A stretch of DNA of 64,000 bases, taken from contig JBMFWA010000001.1 in the NCBI GenBank assembly GCA_049965715.1, forward strand, positions 62,001-126,000, given 5' to 3'. The DNA comes from JAKAFX01 sp049965715 (GTDB lineage Archaea; Thermoplasmatota; Thermoplasmata; Thermoplasmatales; Thermoplasmataceae). Shown one piece after another: positions 52,581 to 60,920 of this stretch. The notes beneath the pieces are model-generated. The model had not been told where the DNA came from, did no database searches, and saw only the letters and a program-made list of their open reading frames with translations. How positions within the stretch are numbered: position 1 is the first letter of the stretch; each line of letters opens with the position of its first letter. The position numbers and the translations under genes were made by a program.

Positions 52581-53567
52581 TTGGACAAAGCAGAAATTGG
52601 CGAATGGATCGGCTATTACAAGGATGAGATAACAGATCGGGAATTCTACCTCAGGCTTGCAAAGAAGATCAAGGACAGTGAATTCAAGGCAAGTTTAATC
52701 AGACTCTCCAGAGTGGAGAGCGGTCACGCTGATTTCTGGAAGGCGAATCTGGAGAAGAATGGTGTTGTGGCATCAAGGATCAGGCCGAAACGGGTCAAGA
52801 TAATGCTTCTCCTGCTCCTCAGATACATAATCGGGGAATTCCTGACAGTTCGGCTTCTTGAGCATGGGGAGATTGAAACGTGCGAGAAATATTCCCAGTA
52901 CATTCAGAGGAGAAATGCAAACGATCAGTTTGCGGTCACCCTGACAAATATACTTAACGACGAAATTCAGCATGAGGAAATTTTCGAAAACAGGATAGCC
53001 AAGGCTGAGAACCAGCTCGAAAGAAACAGGGACATAATACTTGGTGTGAGCGACGGGCTTGTCGAAGTTCTTGCTGCAATTGCAGGTCTGGCTGCATTTA
53101 TATATTATCCTTATTTGATCGCCCTTGGCGGCACAGTTGTTGCAATTGGCGGTACCATTAGCATGTCAGTCGGCGCATATCTTTCAAGGGTTTCAGAGAC
53201 GGAATACCGCATTACCGAGGTGAGAAAGAAGTCACTTTTCAATCTCGGCCATGATGAGAAAAAGACCATCAGGGATTACAAAAGCATGGGCAAGGAATCG
53301 GCATCAAACGTCGCCTTATTCTATATACTCGGTGCAATGATACCAATTCTTCCATTTGTCTTCCTGCCCAGAATAATCGCATTGATAACTGCCATAATTC
53401 TTGTTGGGATAAGCGAGGCCATTGCAAACGCAATCGTGGCACTTTCGCTCAGCACCAAGATGCTTGGAATCGCCCTGCGATCCATGATCCTGGCGCTGTC
53501 TGCCGCAGGGATAACATTTGCGGTAGGCGAGGCATTTCACATCATATTCCACCTAAGTGTGCTCTAA
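52581..53567 (+). CDS. ferritin-like domain fused to VIT1/CCC1 iron transporter
   Basis: The 328-residue protein has an N-terminal ferritin/rubrerythrin-like four-helix part (residues 1-145) with iron-binding E/H motifs (DEITDREFYLRLA, VESGHADFW, EHGEIETCEKY, LNDEIQHEEIFENR) and a C-terminal five-helix VIT1 transporter (DIILGVSDGLVEVLAAIAGL, GGTISMSVGAYLSRVSETEYR). Bacterial MbfA proteins with this plan export iron and defend against peroxide. The TTG start at 52581 is used. In an iron-rich acidic habitat a self-sensing iron exporter makes sense; the direction of transport is inferred from the family. Confidence 0.92.
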   Translation: MDKAEIGEWIGYYKDEITDREFYLRLAKKIKDSEFKASLIRLSRVESGHADFWKANLEKNGVVASRIRPKRVKIMLLLLLRYIIGEFLTVRLLEHGEIETCEKYSQYIQRRNANDQFAVTLTNILNDEIQHEEIFENRIAKAENQLERNRDIILGVSDGLVEVLAAIAGLAAFIYYPYLIALGGTVVAIGGTISMSVGAYLSRVSETEYRITEVRKKSLFNLGHDEKKTIRDYKSMGKESASNVALFYILGAMIPILPFVFLPRIIALITAIILVGISEAIANAIVALSLSTKMLGIALRSMILALSAAGITFAVGEAFHIIFHLSVL

Positions 53568-53634
53568 TGGGCAAATAATGGTGGAACTGATCTTTCTGAT
53601 GAATGATCTCCATGTCGATAAAACCCGGGAAACC

Positions 53635-53659
53635 GATGAAAAACTTTTAGTCTTTCATC
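53635..53659 (+). promoter_or_regulatory. GATGAAA/TTTCATC inverted repeat upstream of the prenyl synthase
   Basis: GATGAAA (53635-53641) and TTTCATC (53653-53659) form a perfect 7-bp inverted repeat separated by 11 bases that contain the weak TATA-like CTTTTAG. The repeat ends 16 bases before ATG 53675, so a dimeric protein bound here would block the promoter. The binding protein is unknown. Confidence 0.35.
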
Positions 53660-53674
53660 AATAACCTATGGAAG

Positions 53675-54733
53675 ATGGCTGTTAAAGATCCGGAGTCTGT
53701 TTTTCAGGAGTACAAGAAGGAAGTGGAAACAGAGCTTGACGCATACTTCAGGTGGAAACTATCAAACAATAATGATGATCTGTATCTGAAGATAGTGGGA
53801 ATGATCAGGGATTATACCATGAGAGGAGGAAAAAGAATAAGACCGATCCTGATCAACCTTGGCCATGACCTCCTCTCCGATCATGACAGCAGAGTTGTAA
53901 AAGCCTCAATTTCAATAGAGCTCTCGCAGTCATATTTTCTCATACAGGACGACATAATGGATCAGAGTGATATCCGCAGAGGAAAACCAAGCTTTCACAT
54001 GGAGGTTCTGGAAAAGATATTTCATGGGGACATGGCCATGAGGAGACTTGCAGAGAATATTGGAATCGTTGCCTCGGACATAGCTGAAAGCTTCTCCCAT
54101 GAGGCAATATTCCAAAGCGGTCTATCAAGCGATCTTGCCGTCATTGCAGACAGGGAGCTCACATCCATATTCGAGTCCACGGGATACGGACAGATAGTGG
54201 ATATTTTTTCATCCTTCACAGAAAACTTCGGTGCGGGTGATCTGATAAAGCTGCATCTTCTGAAGACTGCAAGATACACCATTGAAGGACCTCTATGCAT
54301 GGGGGCCATGATTGCGGATCCGCAGTGCAACCTTTCCAATCTCAGGAATTATGGAAATCTTCTTGGCGTCGCATTCCAGGTCTATGACGATATCCTGGGA
54401 ATGTTTGGTGACGAGAAAACTCTTGGCAAATCTGTCAAAAGCGATGTGAACGAGGGAAAGAAGACTCTTCTGATCCTCAAGGCAATAGAAAACTCCAGCG
54501 ATGGCGATAAAACTTTCATAAAGCGCTGCATCAGTTCTGGCAACGTATCAGACAGTGATTTCCGCAGATTGCAGGACATTGTCAGGGATTCAGGCTCGCT
54601 GAAATACTCACAGGATCTTGTGAGCAAGTTCAACAAACGCGCAAAACAGTATCTGGAGGATGTCACGGGCAGGGAGGATATCAAGAAGGTCCTGGCGTGG
54701 ATGGGAGATTATATAATCTCCAGAACCTACTGA
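53675..54733 (+). CDS. isoprenyl diphosphate synthase (GGPP/FGPP synthase type)
   Basis: This 352-residue trans-prenyltransferase builds the C20 (or C25) chain for archaeal lipids. The first Asp-rich motif is QDDIMDQSDIRRGKPSFH, the second is VYDDILGMFGDEKTLGKSVKSDVNEGKKT, and GGKRIRPILINLGHD near the start binds IPP. Residues before the first motif (QSYFLIQDD) have bulky Tyr/Phe as in short-chain enzymes, so GGPP is the likely product. The last seven bases overlap the convergent xerA gene. Confidence 0.93.
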   Translation: MAVKDPESVFQEYKKEVETELDAYFRWKLSNNNDDLYLKIVGMIRDYTMRGGKRIRPILINLGHDLLSDHDSRVVKASISIELSQSYFLIQDDIMDQSDIRRGKPSFHMEVLEKIFHGDMAMRRLAENIGIVASDIAESFSHEAIFQSGLSSDLAVIADRELTSIFESTGYGQIVDIFSSFTENFGAGDLIKLHLLKTARYTIEGPLCMGAMIADPQCNLSNLRNYGNLLGVAFQVYDDILGMFGDEKTLGKSVKSDVNEGKKTLLILKAIENSSDGDKTFIKRCISSGNVSDSDFRRLQDIVRDSGSLKYSQDLVSKFNKRAKQYLEDVTGREDIKKVLAWMGDYIISRTY

Positions 54734-55590
54734 TTTCTTGATTTGTATCTCGGGCTGTACTTGTTGTACATCTCCCTTAATGCTTCCTCATCAATGTGAG
54801 TGTAAATTTCAGTGGTTGCTATGCTGGAGTGCCCCAGAAGCTGCTGTATGAATCTTATATCCCCCCCATTGCGGAGAACGGATGTTGCAAAGGTATGCCT
54901 CAGCACATGAGGGGTGACCTTCTTCTTTATTCCGGCCATCTGGGCATGGCTCTTTATTATCCTCTCTATGCTGACCGGACTGAACCGCACCTTCTTGTGA
55001 CTGATGAATAGAGCCTTGCTGTCTGTCTTCTCGCGGTTCCTGATTGCCAGATATGTTTTGAGGGAGGCTATGCATGGTTCTGTGATCAGGACTATGCGAT
55101 CCTTGTCGCCTTTACCTCCACGAACGTGCAGGACGCCCTCCTCCAGATCGATATCATCAAGATCCAGCGAACAGAGTTCGCTCACGCGTATTCCGCTGTA
55201 TATCAGGACATTGATCACAGCACTCCTCAGCGGATCTGTCTTATAGTTAAGCAGGGTCTCCGTTTCCCGTTCGTTGAGATATACTGGAAGTTTCCTGGAT
55301 CTTTTCGGCGATGTAAGGTTGCCTGGAGCACGAAGCATCTTGTACCTGAAAAAAAGCCTAATCGCCTCCATTACAAGATACTGTGAGCTCTTGGAATACT
55401 CCTTCTTGGTGATCAGGTAAATCTTGAATTTCTCTATATCATCCTCAGTGATTTCTTCAGGCTTCTTTGATACGAACTCAAAGAATAACGAGAGAAGGAA
55501 CGAATACTGTTTGACCGTGAGCGAACTCTTTCTCTCGCTCCTCATCCACGATCGAAATTTATCCAGTTCATCCCTAAGCGTCTGATCCAA
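54727..55590 (-). CDS. xerA: XerA tyrosine recombinase
   Basis: This 287-residue integrase-fold enzyme has an N-terminal SAM-like core-binding domain (1-90) and the catalytic set R in YSGIRVSELCSLD, H-x-x-R in PHVLRHTFATSVLRNGG, H in LLGHSSIATTEIY and the nucleophile Tyr in that last segment. It matches archaeal XerA, which resolves chromosome dimers at a dif site. There is no neighbouring integrative element, so it is chromosomal housekeeping and not a phage integrase. The start is TTG 55590. No dif site was identified by eye. Confidence 0.92.
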   Translation of the reverse strand: MDQTLRDELDKFRSWMRSERKSSLTVKQYSFLLSLFFEFVSKKPEEITEDDIEKFKIYLITKKEYSKSSQYLVMEAIRLFFRYKMLRAPGNLTSPKRSRKLPVYLNERETETLLNYKTDPLRSAVINVLIYSGIRVSELCSLDLDDIDLEEGVLHVRGGKGDKDRIVLITEPCIASLKTYLAIRNREKTDSKALFISHKKVRFSPVSIERIIKSHAQMAGIKKKVTPHVLRHTFATSVLRNGGDIRFIQQLLGHSSIATTEIYTHIDEEALREMYNKYSPRYKSRNQ

Positions 55591-55729
55591 TGGCGAAACA
55601 TGTTATACTGCATATTTACATTTGCGCATCGGTCAATGGCAGAAGCACTGGTCATTAGACCAATGAAAAATGACAGGAATGCAGGCAGGGCATGGAAAAT
55701 GTTGTATTATATTTAGAACATATCCTGCC

Positions 55730-56488
55730 ATGGCATATGAAAGCATAAAGGTCAGCGAAAAGGACGGGATATCCATTGTATCCCTGAACAGGCCAGAAAA
55801 GATGAATTCCCTGACATTGAAAATGATCGACGAGATCATTGAATACCTTGATTCAAAGCAGGATTCGAACATCAAGGTCATCATCTTGAAGGGAGAGGGA
55901 AAACATTACTGCTCTGGAGCGGATGTCTCCGCATTTCCGGGAATGGGACCGCAACAGGGGCACGAATTCCATCTCAGGCTCAACGATCTTGCCATGAAAA
56001 TACGGAATTTTCAGAGGCCTGTGATTGCCATGCTGCACGGCTATTCAATGGGTGGGGGCCTGGAGATAGCAGAATCTGCGGACATAAGGGTTGCGGGGGA
56101 ATCTGCGGTCATAGCCCAGCCTGAAATCAATATCGGGATCAATGCAGGCGCTGGAGGCAACGTGATCCTCCCAAGGCTGGTAGGCAGGGGAATGGCTATG
56201 TACCTCATACTGACGGGGGAAAGGATCAGCGCGAGGAAGGCAATGGAGATCGGTCTTGTTGACCTTGTGTTTCCAGATTCCATTCTGGAAGACGAGGTCA
56301 TGAAACTCGCTTCAAGGATAAGGGATATGCCATCACAAACCGTCATTTACGCAAAGATGGCAGTATCCAGGGGTTCAGAACTTCCGGTGGAGTCCGCGCT
56401 CAGTTATGAGGCAGCACTTTTCGGTCTTCTGTTCTCCGATGAGGAAACAAAATCCCGACTGGAGAAGTTCCTGAATCGCGGGAAGTAA
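55730..56488 (+). CDS. enoyl-CoA hydratase/isomerase
   Basis: The 252-residue crotonase-fold protein hydrates trans-2-enoyl-CoA in beta-oxidation. Family marks are ISIVSLNRPEKMNSL, GEGKHYCSGADVSAF (oxyanion hole), MLHGYSMGGGLEIAESADIRVAGESAVIAQPEINIGINAGAGGN with the catalytic Glu, and LTGERISARKAMEIGLVD. ATG 55730 (MAYESIKVSEKDG) is chosen over the frame opening at 55670. The overall pattern resembles short-chain enoyl-CoA hydratase or 3-hydroxypropionyl-CoA dehydratase. A T-rich terminator follows at 56487-56500. Confidence 0.92.
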   Translation: MAYESIKVSEKDGISIVSLNRPEKMNSLTLKMIDEIIEYLDSKQDSNIKVIILKGEGKHYCSGADVSAFPGMGPQQGHEFHLRLNDLAMKIRNFQRPVIAMLHGYSMGGGLEIAESADIRVAGESAVIAQPEINIGINAGAGGNVILPRLVGRGMAMYLILTGERISARKAMEIGLVDLVFPDSILEDEVMKLASRIRDMPSQTVIYAKMAVSRGSELPVESALSYEAALFGLLFSDEETKSRLEKFLNRGK

Positions 56489-56524
56489 ATTTTTTTATTA
56501 AGGTGCTCATAATCACCGAGTATC

Positions 56525-57385
56525 ATGTTTTTGGTCTCTACAAGTTCATGCAGCGATTTATGCGACAAACTTGCAAAAACCATGGGTTACCGCAAGGCAG
56601 ATGTGGAAAGGCGCCGGTTTCCAGATGGTGAACTGTATCTGAGAATCAGGGATCACCTGAAGGATGAAAAAGTCATACTTGTTGCCAACACCAGGAGGGA
56701 CGAGGATCTGGTCGAGACAATACTGTCCAGCGAGGCTGCCAGAGGATGCGAACCTTCGCGCCTCATCACGCTTATTCCATATTTTGGATATGCCAGGCAG
56801 CATAAGAGGTATCTTGAAGGAGAGCCCATATCCTCCAGGGCTGTGGGGCTGTCTTTCATGCAGTATTTCGATATGGCCGTTGTTGTCGACATTCATGACG
56901 AAAGCGCCATGGAACCCTTTCGTGGTAAGCTTGTGAACATTCACATAACAGAGTCCATTGCCAATTATTTCTCAGGCAAGGGCATAGATTTTGTAATATC
57001 ACCGGATGACGGTGGAATGGAAAGGGCAGCCATCATTGCCGGCAGACTTAAGGCTCGCACGTTCTATTTCGAAAAGAAGAGGATAGATCCGAGAACTGTG
57101 GAAATGACAGCACCGGATATCGATGTCGGGGGAAAGAACGTATTGATTGTTGACGACATAATCTCCACCGGGGGCACCATAATCAAGGCAGTGCAGAAAC
57201 TGAGGGAAATGGGCGCCAGAAGAGTTTTCGCAACTGCGATTCATGGTCTCTTCGTCAACGGATCAGGTGAAAAAATAAGGGGAATGGTGGAGGAACTTGC
57301 AGTCACCAACACGGTCCATTCTGAATACAGCAGGATAGACATATCTGCAGAGGTGTCAGAACACCTGCGGGAGATGATGAAATGA
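56525..57385 (+). CDS. prs: ribose-phosphate pyrophosphokinase
   Basis: The 286-residue enzyme makes PRPP from ribose-5-phosphate and ATP. The N-terminal half has the flag region RRFPDGELYLRI and ARQHKRYLEGEPISSRAVG; VVVDIHDESAME contains the metal-binding His/Asp, and the PRPP loop is VLIVDDIISTGGTIIKAV near 207-224. The length is that of archaeal Prs. A T-rich TATA-like tract (TTTTTTATTAAGG) precedes the ATG by 25-35 bases, followed by a GGTG/CACC hairpin (56502-56517). The stop overlaps kptA as ATGA. Confidence 0.96.
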   Translation: MFLVSTSSCSDLCDKLAKTMGYRKADVERRRFPDGELYLRIRDHLKDEKVILVANTRRDEDLVETILSSEAARGCEPSRLITLIPYFGYARQHKRYLEGEPISSRAVGLSFMQYFDMAVVVDIHDESAMEPFRGKLVNIHITESIANYFSGKGIDFVISPDDGGMERAAIIAGRLKARTFYFEKKRIDPRTVEMTAPDIDVGGKNVLIVDDIISTGGTIIKAVQKLREMGARRVFATAIHGLFVNGSGEKIRGMVEELAVTNTVHSEYSRIDISAEVSEHLREMMK

Positions 57386-58143
57386 GTGAAAATCTGAAGG
57401 AATGCTACAAGGACGGTCCGTTCAGGGGAGACAAGTGCCCGGTGTGCGGACTTCCGTCAAAACTCTTGATGAACGGAAAGGAAGTCGATGCACTGAGCAG
57501 AATTCTTGCGGGAATGCTGAGGCATTTTCCGGAGAGGTACGGCATAAGGCTCAACGACCATGGCTGGGTGAGGATAGGAATCATAATCCCTGTAATCAAG
57601 GTACAGGGCAGATACTTCAACTGGCTGACCCAGAAGCACATCGAGGCGCTGGTGAAAACGGATCCCAAGGAGAGATACGAGATAAACGAAAACGGCGAGA
57701 TAAGGGCAAGATACGGTCATACCATCCCGGTCAACCTTGACGACATGCCGACTGATGGAATACCAGAAAAACTCTATTACCAGACCACGGGCGAGGAATT
57801 TGAGTTCATAAAGGAGACTGGTATAAGTCCATCCGACAAAACGTGGATTCACCTTTCAAAGACGTACAGGCAGGCATACATTTCAGGACTTTTCCATGTG
57901 GATGATCCGCTTGTTGTTGAGATCAACACGGCCGAAGTCATAGAGTCAGGAATGCCCATATACAGGGCTACCGACGACATATTTGTTGTTGCAAGGATAC
58001 CGCCTGAATTCGTCAGGGAATCGCCGATCGAGGAAGTCACACCCACCGAAGAGGAAAAAATCGAGATCGAAAGAGTGAAGCAGAAGAGGGAACGAAAGAA
58101 GGCCCGAGAGGAAACCGGGGAAGGCGAAGAGCCGGAATACTGA
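57382..58143 (+). CDS. kptA: RNA 2'-phosphotransferase KptA/Tpt1 with an N-terminal zinc ribbon
   Basis: The 253-residue enzyme transfers the 2'-phosphate left on spliced tRNA to NAD. The core spans about 30-205 with ALSRILAGMLRHFPERYGIRLNDHGWVRI, RYEINENGEIRARYGHTIPV and LYYQTTGEEFEFIKETGISP. A Cys-containing head (ECYKDGPFRGDKCPVCGLP) forms a likely zinc ribbon, as in other archaeal members. The C-terminal 40 residues are a charged helix (EEEKIEIERVKQKRERKKAREE) absent from short family members. It overlaps the prs stop by four bases; prs feeds NAD synthesis, the co-substrate here. Confidence 0.94.
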   Translation: MSENLKECYKDGPFRGDKCPVCGLPSKLLMNGKEVDALSRILAGMLRHFPERYGIRLNDHGWVRIGIIIPVIKVQGRYFNWLTQKHIEALVKTDPKERYEINENGEIRARYGHTIPVNLDDMPTDGIPEKLYYQTTGEEFEFIKETGISPSDKTWIHLSKTYRQAYISGLFHVDDPLVVEINTAEVIESGMPIYRATDDIFVVARIPPEFVRESPIEEVTPTEEEKIEIERVKQKRERKKAREETGEGEEPEY

Positions 58144-58278
58144 ATTTTTTGAAGGTAAGTTCAGCCGCCTGTGATTGGTGAAGAAGCTCAGCAGGATATG
58201 ACTGATCCTGATCATATGAGAGGCGAAGCTGTGATGCGAAATAAAGATAAGGGGCTGTAAAATAACAATCGATAACTT

Positions 58279-59190
58279 ATGGCTGAACTGAAGGTATGGC
58301 TGGACGGTCAGATAATCGATGAGAAGGACGCTAAGGTTCCAATAATGGTTCATTCCCTCCAGTATGGAAGCGGCATCTTTGAGGGAATCAGGGCATATGA
58401 CGCAGGCGGTGTTCCTGCAGTGTTCAGGCTGGATGATCACATCAGGAGATTTATCAACACAGCAAGGATCTATCACATGAACCTCGGTTTTTCTGCGGAT
58501 AAGCTGAAGGAAGCTGTAAAGCAGGTGATACTGGCAAACTCGCTGAAATCATGTTATATCAGGCCCTTTGCATTCTATAACGACAGCAATATCGGCGTTT
58601 CGCCATTTGGGAAGAAGGTCAGCGTGTTCATTGCCGCAAGACCTTTCGGGCTTTACTTCTCCAACGCTGACAAGGGACTGAAGTGCAGGGTTTCGTCATG
58701 GCACAGGATTGATTCTGCAGTGCTTCCGGTGCAGGCGAAAGCTAGCGGAAACTACCTGAACTCCGTGATCGCAATGTGGGATGCGCATGAATCAGGATTC
58801 GACGAGGCGATACTGACAACAAGGGACGGATATCTCACGGAGGGCCCTGGAGAAAACCTATTCCTGGTGAAGGATGGGGAAATCATGACCCCGGGCAGGG
58901 AGTCGCCAATACTGATGGGCATAACCCGCGATTCCATTCTGCAGTTCGCTGGATCAATAGGGATCAGGGCAACGGAAAGGATGATCAGGCGCGATGAGCT
59001 CTACACAGCGGATGAACTGTTTTTTGCGGGTACCGCCGCGGAGATAACGCCTATCGTTAACGTGGATGGAATAGAGGTGAGCGGCGGAGCGATCGGACCC
59101 GTGACCAGAAAGATCAGGGATAAATTCAGGGAGATCGTGGAGGGCAGGAACGAAAACTACGCTAAATGGCTCACAAAGGTAAAACAGTGA
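58279..59190 (+). CDS. ilvE: branched-chain amino acid aminotransferase
   Basis: This 303-residue fold-type IV PLP enzyme interconverts branched-chain amino and keto acids. Visible are VWLDGQIIDEKDAKVPIMVHSLQYGSGIFEGIRAY, RLDDHIRRF, the PLP lysine in LPVQAKASGNYLNSVIA and DGYLTEGPGENLFLVKDGEIMTPGRESPILMGITRDSI, then FFAGTAAEITPIVNVDG. It is a complete IlvE. D-amino-acid transaminases share the fold, but the motifs favour IlvE. About 135 bases of spacer separate it from kptA, and it converges with the MFS gene. Confidence 0.95.
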   Translation: MAELKVWLDGQIIDEKDAKVPIMVHSLQYGSGIFEGIRAYDAGGVPAVFRLDDHIRRFINTARIYHMNLGFSADKLKEAVKQVILANSLKSCYIRPFAFYNDSNIGVSPFGKKVSVFIAARPFGLYFSNADKGLKCRVSSWHRIDSAVLPVQAKASGNYLNSVIAMWDAHESGFDEAILTTRDGYLTEGPGENLFLVKDGEIMTPGRESPILMGITRDSILQFAGSIGIRATERMIRRDELYTADELFFAGTAAEITPIVNVDGIEVSGGAIGPVTRKIRDKFREIVEGRNENYAKWLTKVKQ

Positions 59191-59236
59191 TCCTTTCAAT
59201 ACCATCAGATGCCAGGTTCCAATTGACTGTGGAGGA

Positions 59237-60475
59237 TCAGAACAGGGGCATCTGGACCTTCTTTTCTGGTTTTGGGAGAAGCATCAGCAGAACCGCAGAC
59301 ACAACGACAAGTATCGCCATGATGTAGAACATGAAGGCAAGATGCGAATATGTGTTGAATATCAGTATACCCACGAAGAACGGGCCGAGAGCCATTCCCG
59401 CCTGGTTCCCGAATCCCCAGACAAAGGCATTGGCCATCGACGATCCTCCCCTTGATACATATTCTGAAATCAGTGCAAAGAGCAGCGGGAACGCGCTGAA
59501 TGTGAAGAACCCGAATATGATCAGGAAAACTATCCCGAGAGCGCCACCTGTGACCAGGTACATGGATATGCTGACAGCAGTACCGATGGAACTCAATGCC
59601 ATGACATACCTCTTGTCATAGCGGTCAGCAAGTATTCCGAATATGGGCTGGCCAATGATTGCGGCGATGAACATTGAAGTCAGGACATAACCAAGCGAAA
59701 CCGTCAGTCCCAGGCCCTTTATGTTGGATACATAAACAGGAATCCATGATACTATGCCATAGGATGCGAACGTTTTCACAAACGTGATTATTCCAAGGAG
59801 AAGTACAGAAGCAGTCAGAGCTTCTCTTGCAGAGATCCTCTTCTCTCCCGTGGCTGTGCTTGAGGTGTTGATTATCGAATCATGCAGCCCTATGCCGATT
59901 ATGACAGCTGCAATTATCGCAAATATGGCGAATACTATGAGGGAATAGCTGATGGAAAGAATCGCTGCAATTATGAACAGCAGGCTGGGATACAATGCTC
60001 TCCCCACACTTCCTGCAGAGCCATTCATCCCCAGGACCTTTCCGACCTCGTTCTTCCTGAACCTGTTCTGGATGATTGCCGCACCCATGGGATGATAGAA
60101 TGCAGAACCAGCTCCATATGAGATGGAAGCAAGTGCAGCAAATGTGAGTCCTACAGCCCCTCCGGATCCGGTGACGACAGGAAAGAATCCCAGGAACCCG
60201 ATTCCCATGAGTATGAGTCCAGCTGATATGAGTATGCCCTGGTGGCCATACCTGTTTGCTATGCCGCCCACTATAAATGAAAACAGCGTAGCTGTAAGAT
60301 AGAACAGAAGGTAAAGCAGCGAGATGTAGAAAGCAGAGAATGTCCTGTCTTCAACAAGAATGTCAGCAATAACCGGGAAGAAGAACACCGATCCGTCATT
60401 GATGAAATGGCCAAGCGAAGTGAGTGAAAGTGCGGTTAAATTATGGTTTGAACTGTCAATAGATAAGTAACTCAT
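59237..60475 (-). CDS. MFS transporter
   Basis: The 412-residue protein has twelve membrane helices and the major facilitator pattern: loop 2-3 GGIANRYGHQG, a FYHPMGAAIIQNRFR-type segment after helix 4, and loop 8-9 FGILADRYDKRY. It resembles the fosmidomycin-resistance/drug-efflux and sugar-MFS branches, and the substrate is unknown. It is divergent from a PadR-type regulator 42 bases away, with direct repeats around its start codon. This arrangement suggests an efflux pump controlled by the PadR protein. Confidence 0.88.
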   Translation of the reverse strand: MSYLSIDSSNHNLTALSLTSLGHFINDGSVFFFPVIADILVEDRTFSAFYISLLYLLFYLTATLFSFIVGGIANRYGHQGILISAGLILMGIGFLGFFPVVTGSGGAVGLTFAALASISYGAGSAFYHPMGAAIIQNRFRKNEVGKVLGMNGSAGSVGRALYPSLLFIIAAILSISYSLIVFAIFAIIAAVIIGIGLHDSIINTSSTATGEKRISAREALTASVLLLGIITFVKTFASYGIVSWIPVYVSNIKGLGLTVSLGYVLTSMFIAAIIGQPIFGILADRYDKRYVMALSSIGTAVSISMYLVTGGALGIVFLIIFGFFTFSAFPLLFALISEYVSRGGSSMANAFVWGFGNQAGMALGPFFVGILIFNTYSHLAFMFYIMAILVVVSAVLLMLLPKPEKKVQMPLF

Positions 60476-60493
60476 CGATAAGTAAATTATATA
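60462..60493. promoter_or_regulatory. GATAAGTAA direct repeats and TATA box between the MFS and PadR genes
   Basis: GATAAGTAA occurs at 60462-60470 and 60477-60485, flanking the MFS start codon (60473-60475 on the minus strand), and is followed by the plus-strand TATA tract ATTATATAAGG (60486-60496). The PadR ATG at 60518 is about 25 bases downstream of the TATA box. A PadR dimer bound to the repeats could shut both genes. Confidence 0.4.
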
Positions 60494-60517
60494 AGGTATT
60501 TAATCATTGTGTCATTA

Positions 60518-60910
60518 ATGAGGATAGAGAATGAAAAAATACTGAGGGGAATAATGACCATTCTCATTCTTGACAGGATATCCGCACTTCCCTCTCATGG
60601 ATATTCCCTTCAGGCTTACATATCCGAGAAACTGCAGAGGAAGGTCCCTCCCGGCACCGTTTATGTGCTTCTTTCATCACTTCTGAAAAGGGGCTTCATC
60701 ACGGTCTCGGAAGAGAAGTATATCAGCGGCAGGCCTGTAAAGATCTATTCAATCACAGGCAGCGGGATAACATTCCTTCAGGATCATGTGGAACCACTCG
60801 TGATAATACAGAAGATCGTGGGAGATCTCATTCTCTCCATCTCCTCGCTTCCACCGGATGCTTCCAGAGCAGGCCATGTTGAAGTTGAAGGGTCGACTGG
60901 ATCAGACTGA
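60518..60910 (+). CDS. PadR-family transcriptional regulator
   Basis: This 130-residue winged-helix repressor starts at ATG 60518, favoured over GTG 60509 because it fits a leaderless start from the TATA box at 60486-60496. The PadR core is clear: MTILILDRISALPSHGYSLQAYI, PPGTVYVLLSSLLKRGFITVSEEKYISGRPVKIYSITGSGITFL. PadR proteins sense small molecules and often control a neighbouring efflux pump, here the divergent MFS transporter. The C-terminal part is short, so it belongs to the small PadR-s2-like class. Confidence 0.88.
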   Translation: MRIENEKILRGIMTILILDRISALPSHGYSLQAYISEKLQRKVPPGTVYVLLSSLLKRGFITVSEEKYISGRPVKIYSITGSGITFLQDHVEPLVIIQKIVGDLILSISSLPPDASRAGHVEVEGSTGSD

Positions 60911-60920
60911 CTTCGTGGAA

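Noticed and set aside
54727..55590. Tyrosine recombinase as a sign of a prophage or integrative element
   Set aside because: It matches chromosomal XerA, its neighbours are housekeeping genes and no attachment-site repeats or phage genes are present.
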